64,000 nucleotides of DNA, taken from positions 1,010,001-1,074,000 of the forward strand of contig NZ_CP022253.1 of the NCBI RefSeq assembly GCF_003119195.2, in the 5' to 3' direction. The notes below the pieces were generated by a model, which made no database searches, had not been told where the DNA came from, and saw only the letters and a program-made list of their open reading frames with translations. The stretch is from Azospirillum baldaniorum. Lineage in GTDB: Bacteria > Pseudomonadota > Alphaproteobacteria > Azospirillales > Azospirillaceae. The position numbers and the translations under genes are program-made. Below are positions 16,286-23,581 of the stretch, in pieces (positions within the stretch are counted from its first letter, which is position 1; each line of letters begins with the position of its first letter).

Positions 16286-16651
16286 ATGAAGATCCTTGTC
16301 GTCGATGACTACGCCACCATGCGGCGCATCGTGCGGAACCTCCTGACCCAGATCGGCTACACGGACATCGACGAGGCCGGCGACGGCGTCTCGGCCCTGC
16401 AGAAGCTGCGCGAGAGCAAGTTCGGCCTCATCATTTCCGACTGGAACATGGAGCCGATGACCGGCCTGCAGCTCCTCAAGGAGATCCGCGCCGACGCCAA
16501 GCTCGCCTCGACCCCGTTCATCATGGTCACCGCCGAGAGCAAGACCGAGAACGTGATCGCCGCCAAGCAGGCCGGTGTGAACAACTACATCGTCAAGCCT
16601 TTCAACGCCGATACCCTGAAGCAGAAGATCCAGGCCGTCATCGGCGGGTAA
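16286..16651 (+). CDS. cheY: Chemotaxis response regulator CheY
   Basis: A 121-residue single receiver domain. It has Asp7-Asp8, phosphoacceptor Asp52 (IISDWNMEPMTG), Thr82 and Lys104 (IVKPF), with the aromatic Tyr101 just before the switch region. Phosphorylated by CheA, such a protein binds the flagellar switch FliM. SD GGAG lies about 8 nt before ATG 16286. The gene is followed 12 bp later by a CheZ-like phosphatase and then a second one, so it very likely supplies their substrate. No kinase or receptor gene is adjacent. Confidence 0.93.
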   Translation: MKILVVDDYATMRRIVRNLLTQIGYTDIDEAGDGVSALQKLRESKFGLIISDWNMEPMTGLQLLKEIRADAKLASTPFIMVTAESKTENVIAAKQAGVNNYIVKPFNADTLKQKIQAVIGG

Positions 16652-16663
16652 GGAGTGGTTGGG

Positions 16664-17842
16664 TTGGATCAGCTTCCGCAGCTTTCCGAGGAAGAGTTCG
16701 ACCAGATCGAGGAAGCGATCGCCCGCACGACCAAGGGGCGAGCCTTCCTGCGCCGCTTCCACCGCCGGGCTCATGGGGCCGCGGCGGAGGAGGTGCGCAA
16801 GATGCTGCTGGAGTTCCGCAGCTCCTGGCATCAGCAGAGCGAGGTGGTGGAAGCCTCCAAGCACGTCGAGGTGCTGCGGCGCGAGCTGATGGAGATGGCT
16901 GCCTCCATCGAGCAGGCGCGGCGCGAGGTCGCAGCCCTGCGTCCGCCCGACGCCGGCGGCGACAAGATCACGTCGGCCACCAACGAGCTGGACGCCATCG
17001 TCATCTCCACCGAACGCGCGTCCTTCGAGATCCTGAACGCCGCCGAGCGGCTGATGGACCTGTCGGGCAAGCTGAAGGCGGACGGCGCCGACCCCGGCCT
17101 GTGCTCCGAGATCGAGGGGGAGGTGACCAACATCTTCACCGCCTGCTCGTTCCAGGACCTGACCGGCCAGCGCACCAGCAAGGTGGTCAACGCGCTCCGC
17201 TACATCGAGCAGCGGGTCAACGCGATGATCAACATCTGGGGCGTCGAGAAGCTCGCCGGCCTCCAGATCGCGCCTGAGAACACGGACACCCGGCCGGATT
17301 CCCATCTGCTGAACGGTCCCCAGCTCGACGGCCTCGGCGTCAGCCAGGCCGACGTGGACAGCATGTTCGACAGTCCGGCGATGGCGGCACCGCCGCCGGC
17401 TCCCGAACCGCCGCCCGCTGCGCCTCCGGCCTCCGCTCCGGCGGCCGCGGCCCAGACCGGAGCCAAGGCGAGTCAGGCCGACATCGACAGCCTGTTCGAC
17501 AGCCCGGCCCCGGCTCCGGCCGCTCCGGCCAAGGCCAGCCAGGCGGACATCGACAGCCTGTTCGACAGCCCAGCCCCTGCACCGGCTCCGGCCGCTCCGG
17601 CGAAGGCCAGTCAGGCGGACATCGACAGCCTGTTCGACAGTCCGGCTCCCGCCCCGGCCGAGGCTCCGCCGGCCCCCCCTCCGGCCCCCGCCGCCAAGAA
17701 GCCGGTGCCGAAGCCGGCCTCGGCGGCCAAGCCCGCCCCGAAGCCGGCCCCGGCTGCCAAGCCGGCGGCCGCCCCGCCGCCCGCGGCGGACGAGCCTCCG
17801 GCGCCGCTGGATCAGGCGGCCATCGACGCCCTGTTCGGCTGA
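16664..17842 (+). CDS. cheZ: CheZ-like CheY-P phosphatase with multiple C-terminal docking motifs
   Basis: Encodes 392 residues. I prefer TTG 16664 (LDQLPQLSEEEF) because AAGGAG ends 8 nt upstream; GTG 16655 is too close to it. The four-helix-bundle part (about residues 1-200) contains CSFQDLTGQRTSKVV. Its DLTGQ holds the Asp and Gln that act on CheY-P in CheZ. SHLLNGPQLDG then resembles the E. coli CheZ linker. The tail is Pro/Ala/Lys-rich and carries SQADVDSMFDS (17342-17374), three SQADIDSLFDS copies (17471, 17537, 17609) and a terminal LDQAAIDALFG (17807-17839). These match CheY-binding peptides of CheZ and FliM. Soluble, cytoplasmic. Confidence 0.85.
   Translation: MDQLPQLSEEEFDQIEEAIARTTKGRAFLRRFHRRAHGAAAEEVRKMLLEFRSSWHQQSEVVEASKHVEVLRRELMEMAASIEQARREVAALRPPDAGGDKITSATNELDAIVISTERASFEILNAAERLMDLSGKLKADGADPGLCSEIEGEVTNIFTACSFQDLTGQRTSKVVNALRYIEQRVNAMINIWGVEKLAGLQIAPENTDTRPDSHLLNGPQLDGLGVSQADVDSMFDSPAMAAPPPAPEPPPAAPPASAPAAAAQTGAKASQADIDSLFDSPAPAPAAPAKASQADIDSLFDSPAPAPAPAAPAKASQADIDSLFDSPAPAPAEAPPAPPPAPAAKKPVPKPASAAKPAPKPAPAAKPAAAPPPAADEPPAPLDQAAIDALFG
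17342..17839 (+). repeat. Five repeated CheY-docking peptide motifs in CheZ tail
   Basis: The motif codons begin at 17342, 17471, 17537, 17609 and 17807. Between the motifs the tail is Ala/Pro-rich, so the motifs sit on a flexible linker. The DNA copies differ at synonymous sites (AGC/AGT, GCC/GCG), so the peptide, rather than the DNA, appears to be conserved. Confidence 0.85.
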
Positions 17843-18042
17843 CCTCACGGTCAACAAGACGGTCCGGCGTCGGATTTGTGAAGAGTTGCCGCCGCTCCAA
17901 TCGGCGGGCGAATTGGGACATGAAGTTTGCTATGACGATCGTCGCCCGCCGGGCCGATGCTGGCCCTGGCGGGCAGTCCTGACCAGACGGGCCGGCGTGC
18001 GCGGATGCCCCGGACGTCCCTTCGGAAAGAGGCGCAGCCCGC

Positions 18043-18780
18043 ATGAGGAATCTCTCGAAACCCTTCATGGCGGAGCTTCAAAAGGCCCGCCGGACCGGCA
18101 ATCCTTATCAGGCGGTGGTGGATGACGCCTCCGCCCTGGCGCCGGCGCTGGCGTCGCTGCCGTCCGGCCCGGTCACCGTGGACAACAGCGACGTCATCCG
18201 CGCCATCAGCGACCTCGGCGCGAAGCTCGACCGCTTCCTGACCATGGACGCCCAGCAGATCGACCAGATCCAGGTCGAGATCGCCGACATCTCGGGCCGC
18301 ATCAAGGCCACCAAGGTGGAGATGGCGGCGATCCGCCACCCGCTGGCCGGCGACGACAAGTTCGTGCAGGCGTCGCAGGAACTGAACGCCGTCGTCTCGG
18401 CGACGGAGGCCGCGACCAACACCATCATGGCCTGCGCCGAGGAGCTGGAGGAGGTCGTTCACGAGCTGAAGTCGTCGCTGCCGGAGGGCTACCACGCCGA
18501 CCGCGTCAACGACATGAACGACGTGATCGTCCGCATCTACGAGGCCTGCAACTTCCAGGACCTGACCGGCCAGCGCATCACCAAGGTCGTCCGCGCCCTG
18601 TCCTTCATCGAAGAGCGCGTCGACGCCATGATGAGCCACTGGAACAAGCGCGAGTTCGAGGCGATGCCGCTGCCGCCCACCGTCACCAAGATGGACGAGA
18701 CGCTGGAACTGCACGGCCCGGCCGACCATCAGGAGATGGGCAACATCAGCCAGGCCGACATCGACGCCCTCTTTGGCTGA
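18043..18780 (+). CDS. cheZ: Second CheZ-like CheY-P phosphatase
   Basis: Encodes 245 residues from ATG 18043, with AGAGG about 11 nt upstream. Long helices cover residues 45-200, including MDAQQIDQIQVEIADISGRI and ATEAATNTIMACAEELEEV. Then comes CNFQDLTGQRITKVV, conserving the CheZ Asp and Gln, and FIEERVDAMMSHW. It ends with a single docking peptide SQADIDALFG at the C-terminus. Length and layout are closer to canonical CheZ than its upstream paralogue, which has the same FQDLTGQR helix followed by a multi-motif tail. The two are separated by 200 bp, so this gene may have its own promoter. Confidence 0.87.
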   Translation: MRNLSKPFMAELQKARRTGNPYQAVVDDASALAPALASLPSGPVTVDNSDVIRAISDLGAKLDRFLTMDAQQIDQIQVEIADISGRIKATKVEMAAIRHPLAGDDKFVQASQELNAVVSATEAATNTIMACAEELEEVVHELKSSLPEGYHADRVNDMNDVIVRIYEACNFQDLTGQRITKVVRALSFIEERVDAMMSHWNKREFEAMPLPPTVTKMDETLELHGPADHQEMGNISQADIDALFG

Positions 18781-18861
18781 TCAGTTCGGCTGACCGCCGT
18801 CCATTCCGGGCGTCCGTCCGCGTCATGGCGGCGAGGTTCGAAATTTGTTCGCCGAAGCGGC

Positions 18862-18892
18862 TTGCCGCCCCCGCGCCCCGGCGTGCTATATA
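18862..18892 (+). promoter_or_regulatory. Candidate promoter of bamD
   Basis: TATATA (18887-18892) lies in the context GGCGTGCTATATAGGG, with TTGCCG (18862-18867) upstream as a -35 candidate. The spacing is 18-19 bp. The -10 lies 30 bp before ATG 18922, giving a short leader. Confidence 0.5.
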
Positions 18893-18921
18893 GGGCCAAC
18901 TTCGAAAGCATCGCGACGACC

Positions 18922-19740
18922 ATGCCCTGCCGTTTTTCCCGTCTGCCGCTTGCGGCCCTCCTCCTGGCTTCCGCCCTGACCGCCTGCTCCTCGACCAAAC
19001 CCGAGGACCAGTATGTCGAGCGTCCGGCCGAGCAGATCTACCAAGAGGCCGACGCCGCCATGCGGGAAGAGCGGTTCAAGGTGGCCGCCAAGCTCTATGA
19101 CGAGGTGGAGCGCCAGCACCCCTATTCCGAATGGGCGGGCAAGGCGCAGATCATGGCGGCCTACGCCCATTACCAGGATCTGAAGTACGACGACGCGATC
19201 CTGGCGCTCGACCGCTACATCCAGCTTCATCCGGGCAGCCCCGACGTCTCCTACGCCTACTACATGCGGGCGCTGTCCTATTACGAGCAGATCACCGACG
19301 TCCGCCGCGACCAGCGCATGACCCGTCTGGCGCTCGATGCGCTGTCGGAGGTCGTGCGCCGCTTCCCGGACAGCCAGTACGCCCGCGACGCCAAGATCAA
19401 GATCGACCTGACCAACGACCATCTCGCCGGCAAGGAGATGGAGGTCGGGCGCTTCTATCTGAAGCAGGGTCAGTACACCGCCGCCATCGGTCGGTTCCGC
19501 ACGGTGATTGAAAACTACCAGACCACCTCCCACGTCCCTGAGGCGCTGCACCGGTTGGTGGAGTGCTATCTGGCGCTGGGAATCACGGACGAGGCGAAGA
19601 CCGCCGCCGCCGTGCTCGGCCACAACTTCCCCGGCAGCGAATGGTACACGGACAGCTACGCACTGCTGGTGGACGCCAACGTGCGTCCGGAGCGAAACGA
19701 GAAGTCCTGGATCAGCAGAGCCTGGAGCTCCCTGTTCTAG
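18922..19740 (+). CDS. bamD: Outer-membrane assembly lipoprotein BamD
   Basis: A 272-residue lipoprotein of the BAM complex, which inserts beta-barrel proteins into the outer membrane. The signal peptide ends with lipobox LTAC22. It is followed by tetratricopeptide-like repeats: IYQEADAAMREERFKVAAKLYDEVERQHPYSEWAGKAQIMAAYAHY, the YDDAILALDRYIQLHPG repeat, and GRFYLKQGQYTAAIGRFRTVIENYQTT. This order and length are standard for BamD. ATG 18922 is chosen over upstream alternatives because it starts a proper signal peptide. The start of recN follows 8 bp after the stop, so the two are probably co-transcribed, as in many alphaproteobacteria. Confidence 0.95.
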   Translation: MPCRFSRLPLAALLLASALTACSSTKPEDQYVERPAEQIYQEADAAMREERFKVAAKLYDEVERQHPYSEWAGKAQIMAAYAHYQDLKYDDAILALDRYIQLHPGSPDVSYAYYMRALSYYEQITDVRRDQRMTRLALDALSEVVRRFPDSQYARDAKIKIDLTNDHLAGKEMEVGRFYLKQGQYTAAIGRFRTVIENYQTTSHVPEALHRLVECYLALGITDEAKTAAAVLGHNFPGSEWYTDSYALLVDANVRPERNEKSWISRAWSSLF

Positions 19741-19748
19741 GACGATCC

Positions 19749-21419
19749 ATGCTGGCGTCGCTGACGATCCGGGACGTCGTCCTGATCGAACGGCTGGGGC
19801 TGGGCTTCCGCAAGGGTCTGTGCGTCCTCACCGGCGAGACCGGTGCGGGCAAGTCGATCCTGCTCGACGCGCTGGGATTGGCGCTCGGTGCGCGGGCCGA
19901 TTCGGGCCTCGTCCGCCACGGCGCCGATCAGGCGTCGGTGACGGCGGAGTTCGACCTGTCCGGCGACCACCCGGCGCTCGCCATCCTCAGGGAGCAGGGC
20001 CTCGACCCCGAGGAGCGGCTGGTCGTCCGCCGCACCGTCAGCGCCGACGGGCGCAGTCGAGCCTGGGTCAACGACCAGGCGGTCGGCGTCGGCCTGCTGA
20101 AGCGGCTGGGCGAGGAGCTGGTCGAGGTCCATGGCCAGTTCGACACCCACGGCCTGCTGAACCCGCAAACCCACCGCGGCGTGCTGGACGCCTACGCCGG
20201 GCTGTCCGGCCACGCCGCCCAGGTCGCCGCCGCCCACCGGGCGTGGAGGCAGGTCGAGGACGCGCGCGCCAACGCCGCCGCCGAGATCGCCCGCGCCCGC
20301 TCGGAGGAGGAGTATCTCCGCCACGCCGTGGCCGAGTTGGATGCCCTCGCCCCCAAGGCTGGCGAGGAGGAGGAGTTGGCCGAGACCCGCGCCGTGCTGA
20401 TGCACCGGGAAAAGCTGGTCGACGCCCTGAACGCCGCCTATGGGGAGCTGTCGGGCGACCGCGGGGTGGAGCGCGCCCTGTCCTCGGCCATCCGCACGCT
20501 GAGCCGCATCGCCGACAAGGCCGCCGGCAAGCTCGACCCGGTCATCGCCGCCCTGGACCGCGCCGCGACCGAGGCGGGGGAGGCCATCGCCGGTCTCCAG
20601 GCCGTCTCCTCCGACGTGGACATGGACCCGCAGGCCCTGGAGAAGCTGGAGGAGCGGCTGTTCGCCCTGCGCGCCGCCGCCCGCAAGCACGGGGTGGACG
20701 TGGACGCGCTGGCCCCCCTGCGCAAGGACATGGCCGACCGGCTGCTGCTGATCGAGGACCAGGGCGATCTGCTGGCCCGCCTCGCCCGCGAGGCCGAGGT
20801 CGCCCGCGACGCCTACCGCAAGGCCGCCGAGTCGCTGAGCCGGGAGCGTCAGCAGGCCGCCGGCCGCCTGGATGCCGCCGTTGCCACGGAACTCGCTCCG
20901 CTGAAGCTGGAAAAGGCGAAGTTCCGCACGCTGGTCGAGCCGCTGGCCGACGAGTCGGACTGGACGGCGTCGGGCATGGACCGCGTGGCCTTCCAGGTCG
21001 CCACCAACCCCGGCTCGCCCCCCGGCGCGCTGAACAAGATCGCCTCCGGCGGTGAGCTGGCGCGCTTCATGCTGGCGCTGAAGGTGGTGCTGGCCCAGAC
21101 CTCGACCGTCGGCACGCTGGTGTTCGACGAGGTGGATACCGGCATCGGCGGCGCCGTCGCCGCCGCGGTGGGCGAGCGGCTGAAGACGCTCGGGCAGGGG
21201 CTCCAGGTCCTGGTGGTCACCCACAGCCCGCAGGTCGCCGCCCGCGGCTCCATCCACCTCAAGGTGCAGAAGTCGGTGAAGGGCGAGCAGGTGACGACCG
21301 GTGTGGTCGAGCTGGACGGCGACGACCGCCGCGAGGAGATCGCCCGCATGCTGTCCGGCGCCACCGTCACAGCCGAGGCCCGCGCCGCCGCCGACAGCTT
21401 GATCGCCGGGCGGGGGTAG
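19749..21419 (+). CDS. recN: DNA repair protein RecN
   Basis: A 556-residue SMC-like ATPase for double-strand break repair. The N-terminus (MLASLTIRDVVLIERL) begins the head domain, with Walker A GETGAGKS at about residue 31. VEVHGQFDTHGLLNPQTHR is typical of RecN. A central coiled-coil (about 170-390) separates the head halves. The C-terminal half has the signature IASGGELARFMLALK and Walker B GTLVFDEVDTGIGG, ending in VTHSPQVAARG. ATG 19749 lies 8 bp after bamD, so expression is likely coupled. A strong inverted repeat begins 13 bp after the stop. Confidence 0.95.
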   Translation: MLASLTIRDVVLIERLGLGFRKGLCVLTGETGAGKSILLDALGLALGARADSGLVRHGADQASVTAEFDLSGDHPALAILREQGLDPEERLVVRRTVSADGRSRAWVNDQAVGVGLLKRLGEELVEVHGQFDTHGLLNPQTHRGVLDAYAGLSGHAAQVAAAHRAWRQVEDARANAAAEIARARSEEEYLRHAVAELDALAPKAGEEEELAETRAVLMHREKLVDALNAAYGELSGDRGVERALSSAIRTLSRIADKAAGKLDPVIAALDRAATEAGEAIAGLQAVSSDVDMDPQALEKLEERLFALRAAARKHGVDVDALAPLRKDMADRLLLIEDQGDLLARLAREAEVARDAYRKAAESLSRERQQAAGRLDAAVATELAPLKLEKAKFRTLVEPLADESDWTASGMDRVAFQVATNPGSPPGALNKIASGGELARFMLALKVVLAQTSTVGTLVFDEVDTGIGGAVAAAVGERLKTLGQGLQVLVVTHSPQVAARGSIHLKVQKSVKGEQVTTGVVELDGDDRREEIARMLSGATVTAEARAAADSLIAGRG

Positions 21420-21431
21420 CATCCATATAGC

Positions 21432-21472
21432 GGCGAGCGAATGAACGGACCTTCTCCCTTCATTCGCTCGCC
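21432..21472. terminator. 14-bp perfect inverted repeat after recN
   Basis: GGCGAGCGAATGAA (21432-21445) and TTCATTCGCTCGCC (21459-21472) are perfectly complementary around a 13-nt pyrimidine-rich loop. The position right after recN suggests a terminator. No T-run follows, so RNA processing or an operator is also possible. Confidence 0.6.
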
Positions 21473-21550
21473 GGAGCGCCCGACTGGGCGCCGCGCCCAA
21501 GATGGAATTTGGCTTGGCGCGAAAAGCCTGCGTGGCGTTTGAACGCAATA

Positions 21551-21576
21551 CGTCAAGCCAAGTCTTTGGCTTGACG
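21551..21576. promoter_or_regulatory. Perfect 11-bp hairpin upstream of the subtilase gene
   Basis: CGTCAAGCCAA and TTGGCTTGACG flank a 4-nt loop GTCT; the stem can extend by ATAC/GTAT with one bulged G. It lies about 120 bp before the protease start. It could be a regulator dyad or a second terminator of the bamD-recN unit; the sequence alone does not decide. Confidence 0.5.
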
Positions 21577-21698
21577 GTATCAGGTCACAGCAATCGCCCG
21601 CAGCGGTCATACGGCGGCCACAGCAAAACACGCATAGTCCAGCCCTGCGCGTCCGGTAACCGGGCGCCGTTCGCCCAAGAACGAACAAGGTTGGCAAG

Positions 21699-23525
21699 AT
21701 GTCGAACAGCTCCGCTTCCGCCGGCAACGTCGTTGTGATCGACAGCGGCCTGTCCTCCGCCTGGAACACGGGCCGGCTGGTCTATCAGCATGACTTCTAC
21801 GGAAACGACAACGACGTCATGGTCGCCAACGCGAACACGCACGGCGCCCTGGTCACCGCGGAAATCCTGGAGAACGCGCCCGACGTCGGCATCATCGCGC
21901 TGAAGGTCATGCCCGACGACGGCAGCGGCGCCAGCGAGGCCAACATCGAGAAGGCCCTGCAGTGGGTCGTCGCCAACGCCGACGCCTACAACATCACGGC
22001 GGTGAACCTGTCGCTGGGCGGCGGCGCGCAGACGACCGCGGCCACCACCTCGATCTCCGACGAGCTGGCCGCTCTGGCCGCCAAGCGCGTGCTGACCGTG
22101 GCCGCCGCCGGCAACAGCGGCGACGGCGGGGTGTCGCAGAGCGTCTCCAGCTACTCGGCCGACGTGAACCAGATCTGCGTCTCGGCCTCGACCGGCGACG
22201 GCGCCTTCCCGTCCTGGGCGCAGCGCAGCCCGACCCTGACCGACGTCTGCGCCGATGGCACCGACGTGCGGATCACGAACCTCTCGGGGGTCACCTACAC
22301 GGCCAACGGCTCCTCCTTCGCCGCTCCGGCGGTCACCGCGGCGGTGGCGAAGGCGCAGCAGGCCTGGGTGGAGCAAACCGGCACCCGGCTGACCCAGTCG
22401 GAATTCCTCGATCTCGCCCGCAGCACCGGCAAGGCCATGGGCACCGCCGGCTACTTCGAGCTGGACACCGATGCCCTGCTCGCCAAGATCGCCCAATCCG
22501 CTCCGGTCTCCACGGCGCAGAGCGCCACGACGATCACCGTCAACGCCTCCGGCGCGCCGGCCGGCGGGGTGAACGCCCATTTCAAGCTGCTGGTGGACGG
22601 CAAGACGGTGGGGCAGGCCACGGTGGATTCGGCGGCGAAGGACTACAGCTTCACCACGAACCTGACCGCCGACCAAGCCCACAAGGTGCAGGTCCAGTAC
22701 GACAACGACGGCTTCGTGAACGGCCAGGACCGCAACCTGTTCGTCAACAAGGTCACCATCAACGGCACCGCCCACAGCCCGACCGCCGCCAACGTCACCT
22801 ATGACAAGGGCGCTCTCGACGGCAAGGACGTGGTGAAGGGCCAGTCGTCCATGTGGTGGGGCGGCACGCTGGTGGTCGATGCCCCGGCCAAGGATTTCCC
22901 GGCCCAGACGGCGCCCGCCAACACGACCATCACGGTCAACGCCTCCGGCGCTGCGGCCGGCGGGGTGAACGCCCACTTCAACCTGTTGGTCGACGGCCAG
23001 AAGGTCGGCGAGGGCGTGGCCGGCACGGCGGCCAAGGACTTCGCCTTCGCCACCAACCTGACCGCCGATCAGGCGCACAAGGTCCAGGTGCAGTACGACA
23101 ACGACGCCGTGGTGAACGGGCAGGACCGCTCGCTGTTCGTCAACAAGGTCACCATCAACGGCCACGCCGTCGCCCCCACGGCGTCGAACGTCACCTACGA
23201 CAAGGGCGCTCTCGACGGCAAGGACGTGGTCAAGGGGCAGGCCGGCCTGTGGTGGAACGGCACGCTGGTCGTCGACGCCGACAAGTCCTGGTTCCCGTCT
23301 TCCGGAACCGCCTCGGGAAGTGGCGCCATGGCTTCCGCCCTGTCGGCGGACGGACAGGACACGGTGTGGCAGCACCTCGTTGCCCAGGGGTTGGAGGCCG
23401 CGGCGCCGGTCCATGCGGACGCGGCGCTGTCCATGGCGGATCTCGGCCTGTCGGGGGATGTCCACGCCCACGCCGCGCTGACGGACCATCACCCCGACCC
23501 GCTGCACCCGTTCGACGTGGCCTGA
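21699..23525 (+). CDS. Subtilisin-like serine protease with two CBM-like repeats
   Basis: Encodes 608 residues from ATG 21699 (AAGG 8 nt upstream). Residues 8-250 form an S8 subtilase domain with Asp15 (VVVIDSG), His48 (NTHGALVT), the oxyanion Asn in AAAGNSGDGG and Ser206 (NGSSFAAPAV). Two near-identical modules of about 132 residues follow (from about 22530 and 22925). Each runs from ITVNASGAxAGGVNAHF through VQYDND and GQDR to YDKGALDGKDVVKGQ and a WW(G/N)GTLVVDA end. They resemble calcium-dependent xylan-binding modules of the CBM36/60 type. No N-terminal signal peptide is visible. The last 80 residues are acidic and His-rich, which suggests type I-like export. Convergent with the chemoreceptor gene. 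Confidence 0.85.
   Translation: MSNSSASAGNVVVIDSGLSSAWNTGRLVYQHDFYGNDNDVMVANANTHGALVTAEILENAPDVGIIALKVMPDDGSGASEANIEKALQWVVANADAYNITAVNLSLGGGAQTTAATTSISDELAALAAKRVLTVAAAGNSGDGGVSQSVSSYSADVNQICVSASTGDGAFPSWAQRSPTLTDVCADGTDVRITNLSGVTYTANGSSFAAPAVTAAVAKAQQAWVEQTGTRLTQSEFLDLARSTGKAMGTAGYFELDTDALLAKIAQSAPVSTAQSATTITVNASGAPAGGVNAHFKLLVDGKTVGQATVDSAAKDYSFTTNLTADQAHKVQVQYDNDGFVNGQDRNLFVNKVTINGTAHSPTAANVTYDKGALDGKDVVKGQSSMWWGGTLVVDAPAKDFPAQTAPANTTITVNASGAAAGGVNAHFNLLVDGQKVGEGVAGTAAKDFAFATNLTADQAHKVQVQYDNDAVVNGQDRSLFVNKVTINGHAVAPTASNVTYDKGALDGKDVVKGQAGLWWNGTLVVDADKSWFPSSGTASGSGAMASALSADGQDTVWQHLVAQGLEAAAPVHADAALSMADLGLSGDVHAHAALTDHHPDPLHPFDVA
22531..23280 (+). repeat. Tandem 396-bp coding repeat (CBM-like modules)
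   Basis: The segment starting GTCAACGCCTCCGGCG recurs at an offset of 396 bp (22541 versus 22937 at the CAAC). Most codons are shared through YDKGALDGKDVVKGQ. The high nucleotide identity suggests a recent duplication or gene conversion. Confidence 0.8.
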
Positions 23526-23552
23526 GCGACGGCGCCCTGAGCCGTACCATCA

Positions 23553-23579
23553 GGACGAGGGGTGGGAACGCCCCCGTCC
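23553..23579. terminator. Hairpin between convergent protease and chemoreceptor genes
   Basis: GGACG-A-GGGG and CCCC-CGTCC form a nine-pair stem with one bulged A and an 8-nt loop. It occupies the 56-bp gap between two convergent stops and could terminate either transcript. No T-run is present. Confidence 0.45.
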
Positions 23580-23581
23580 GG

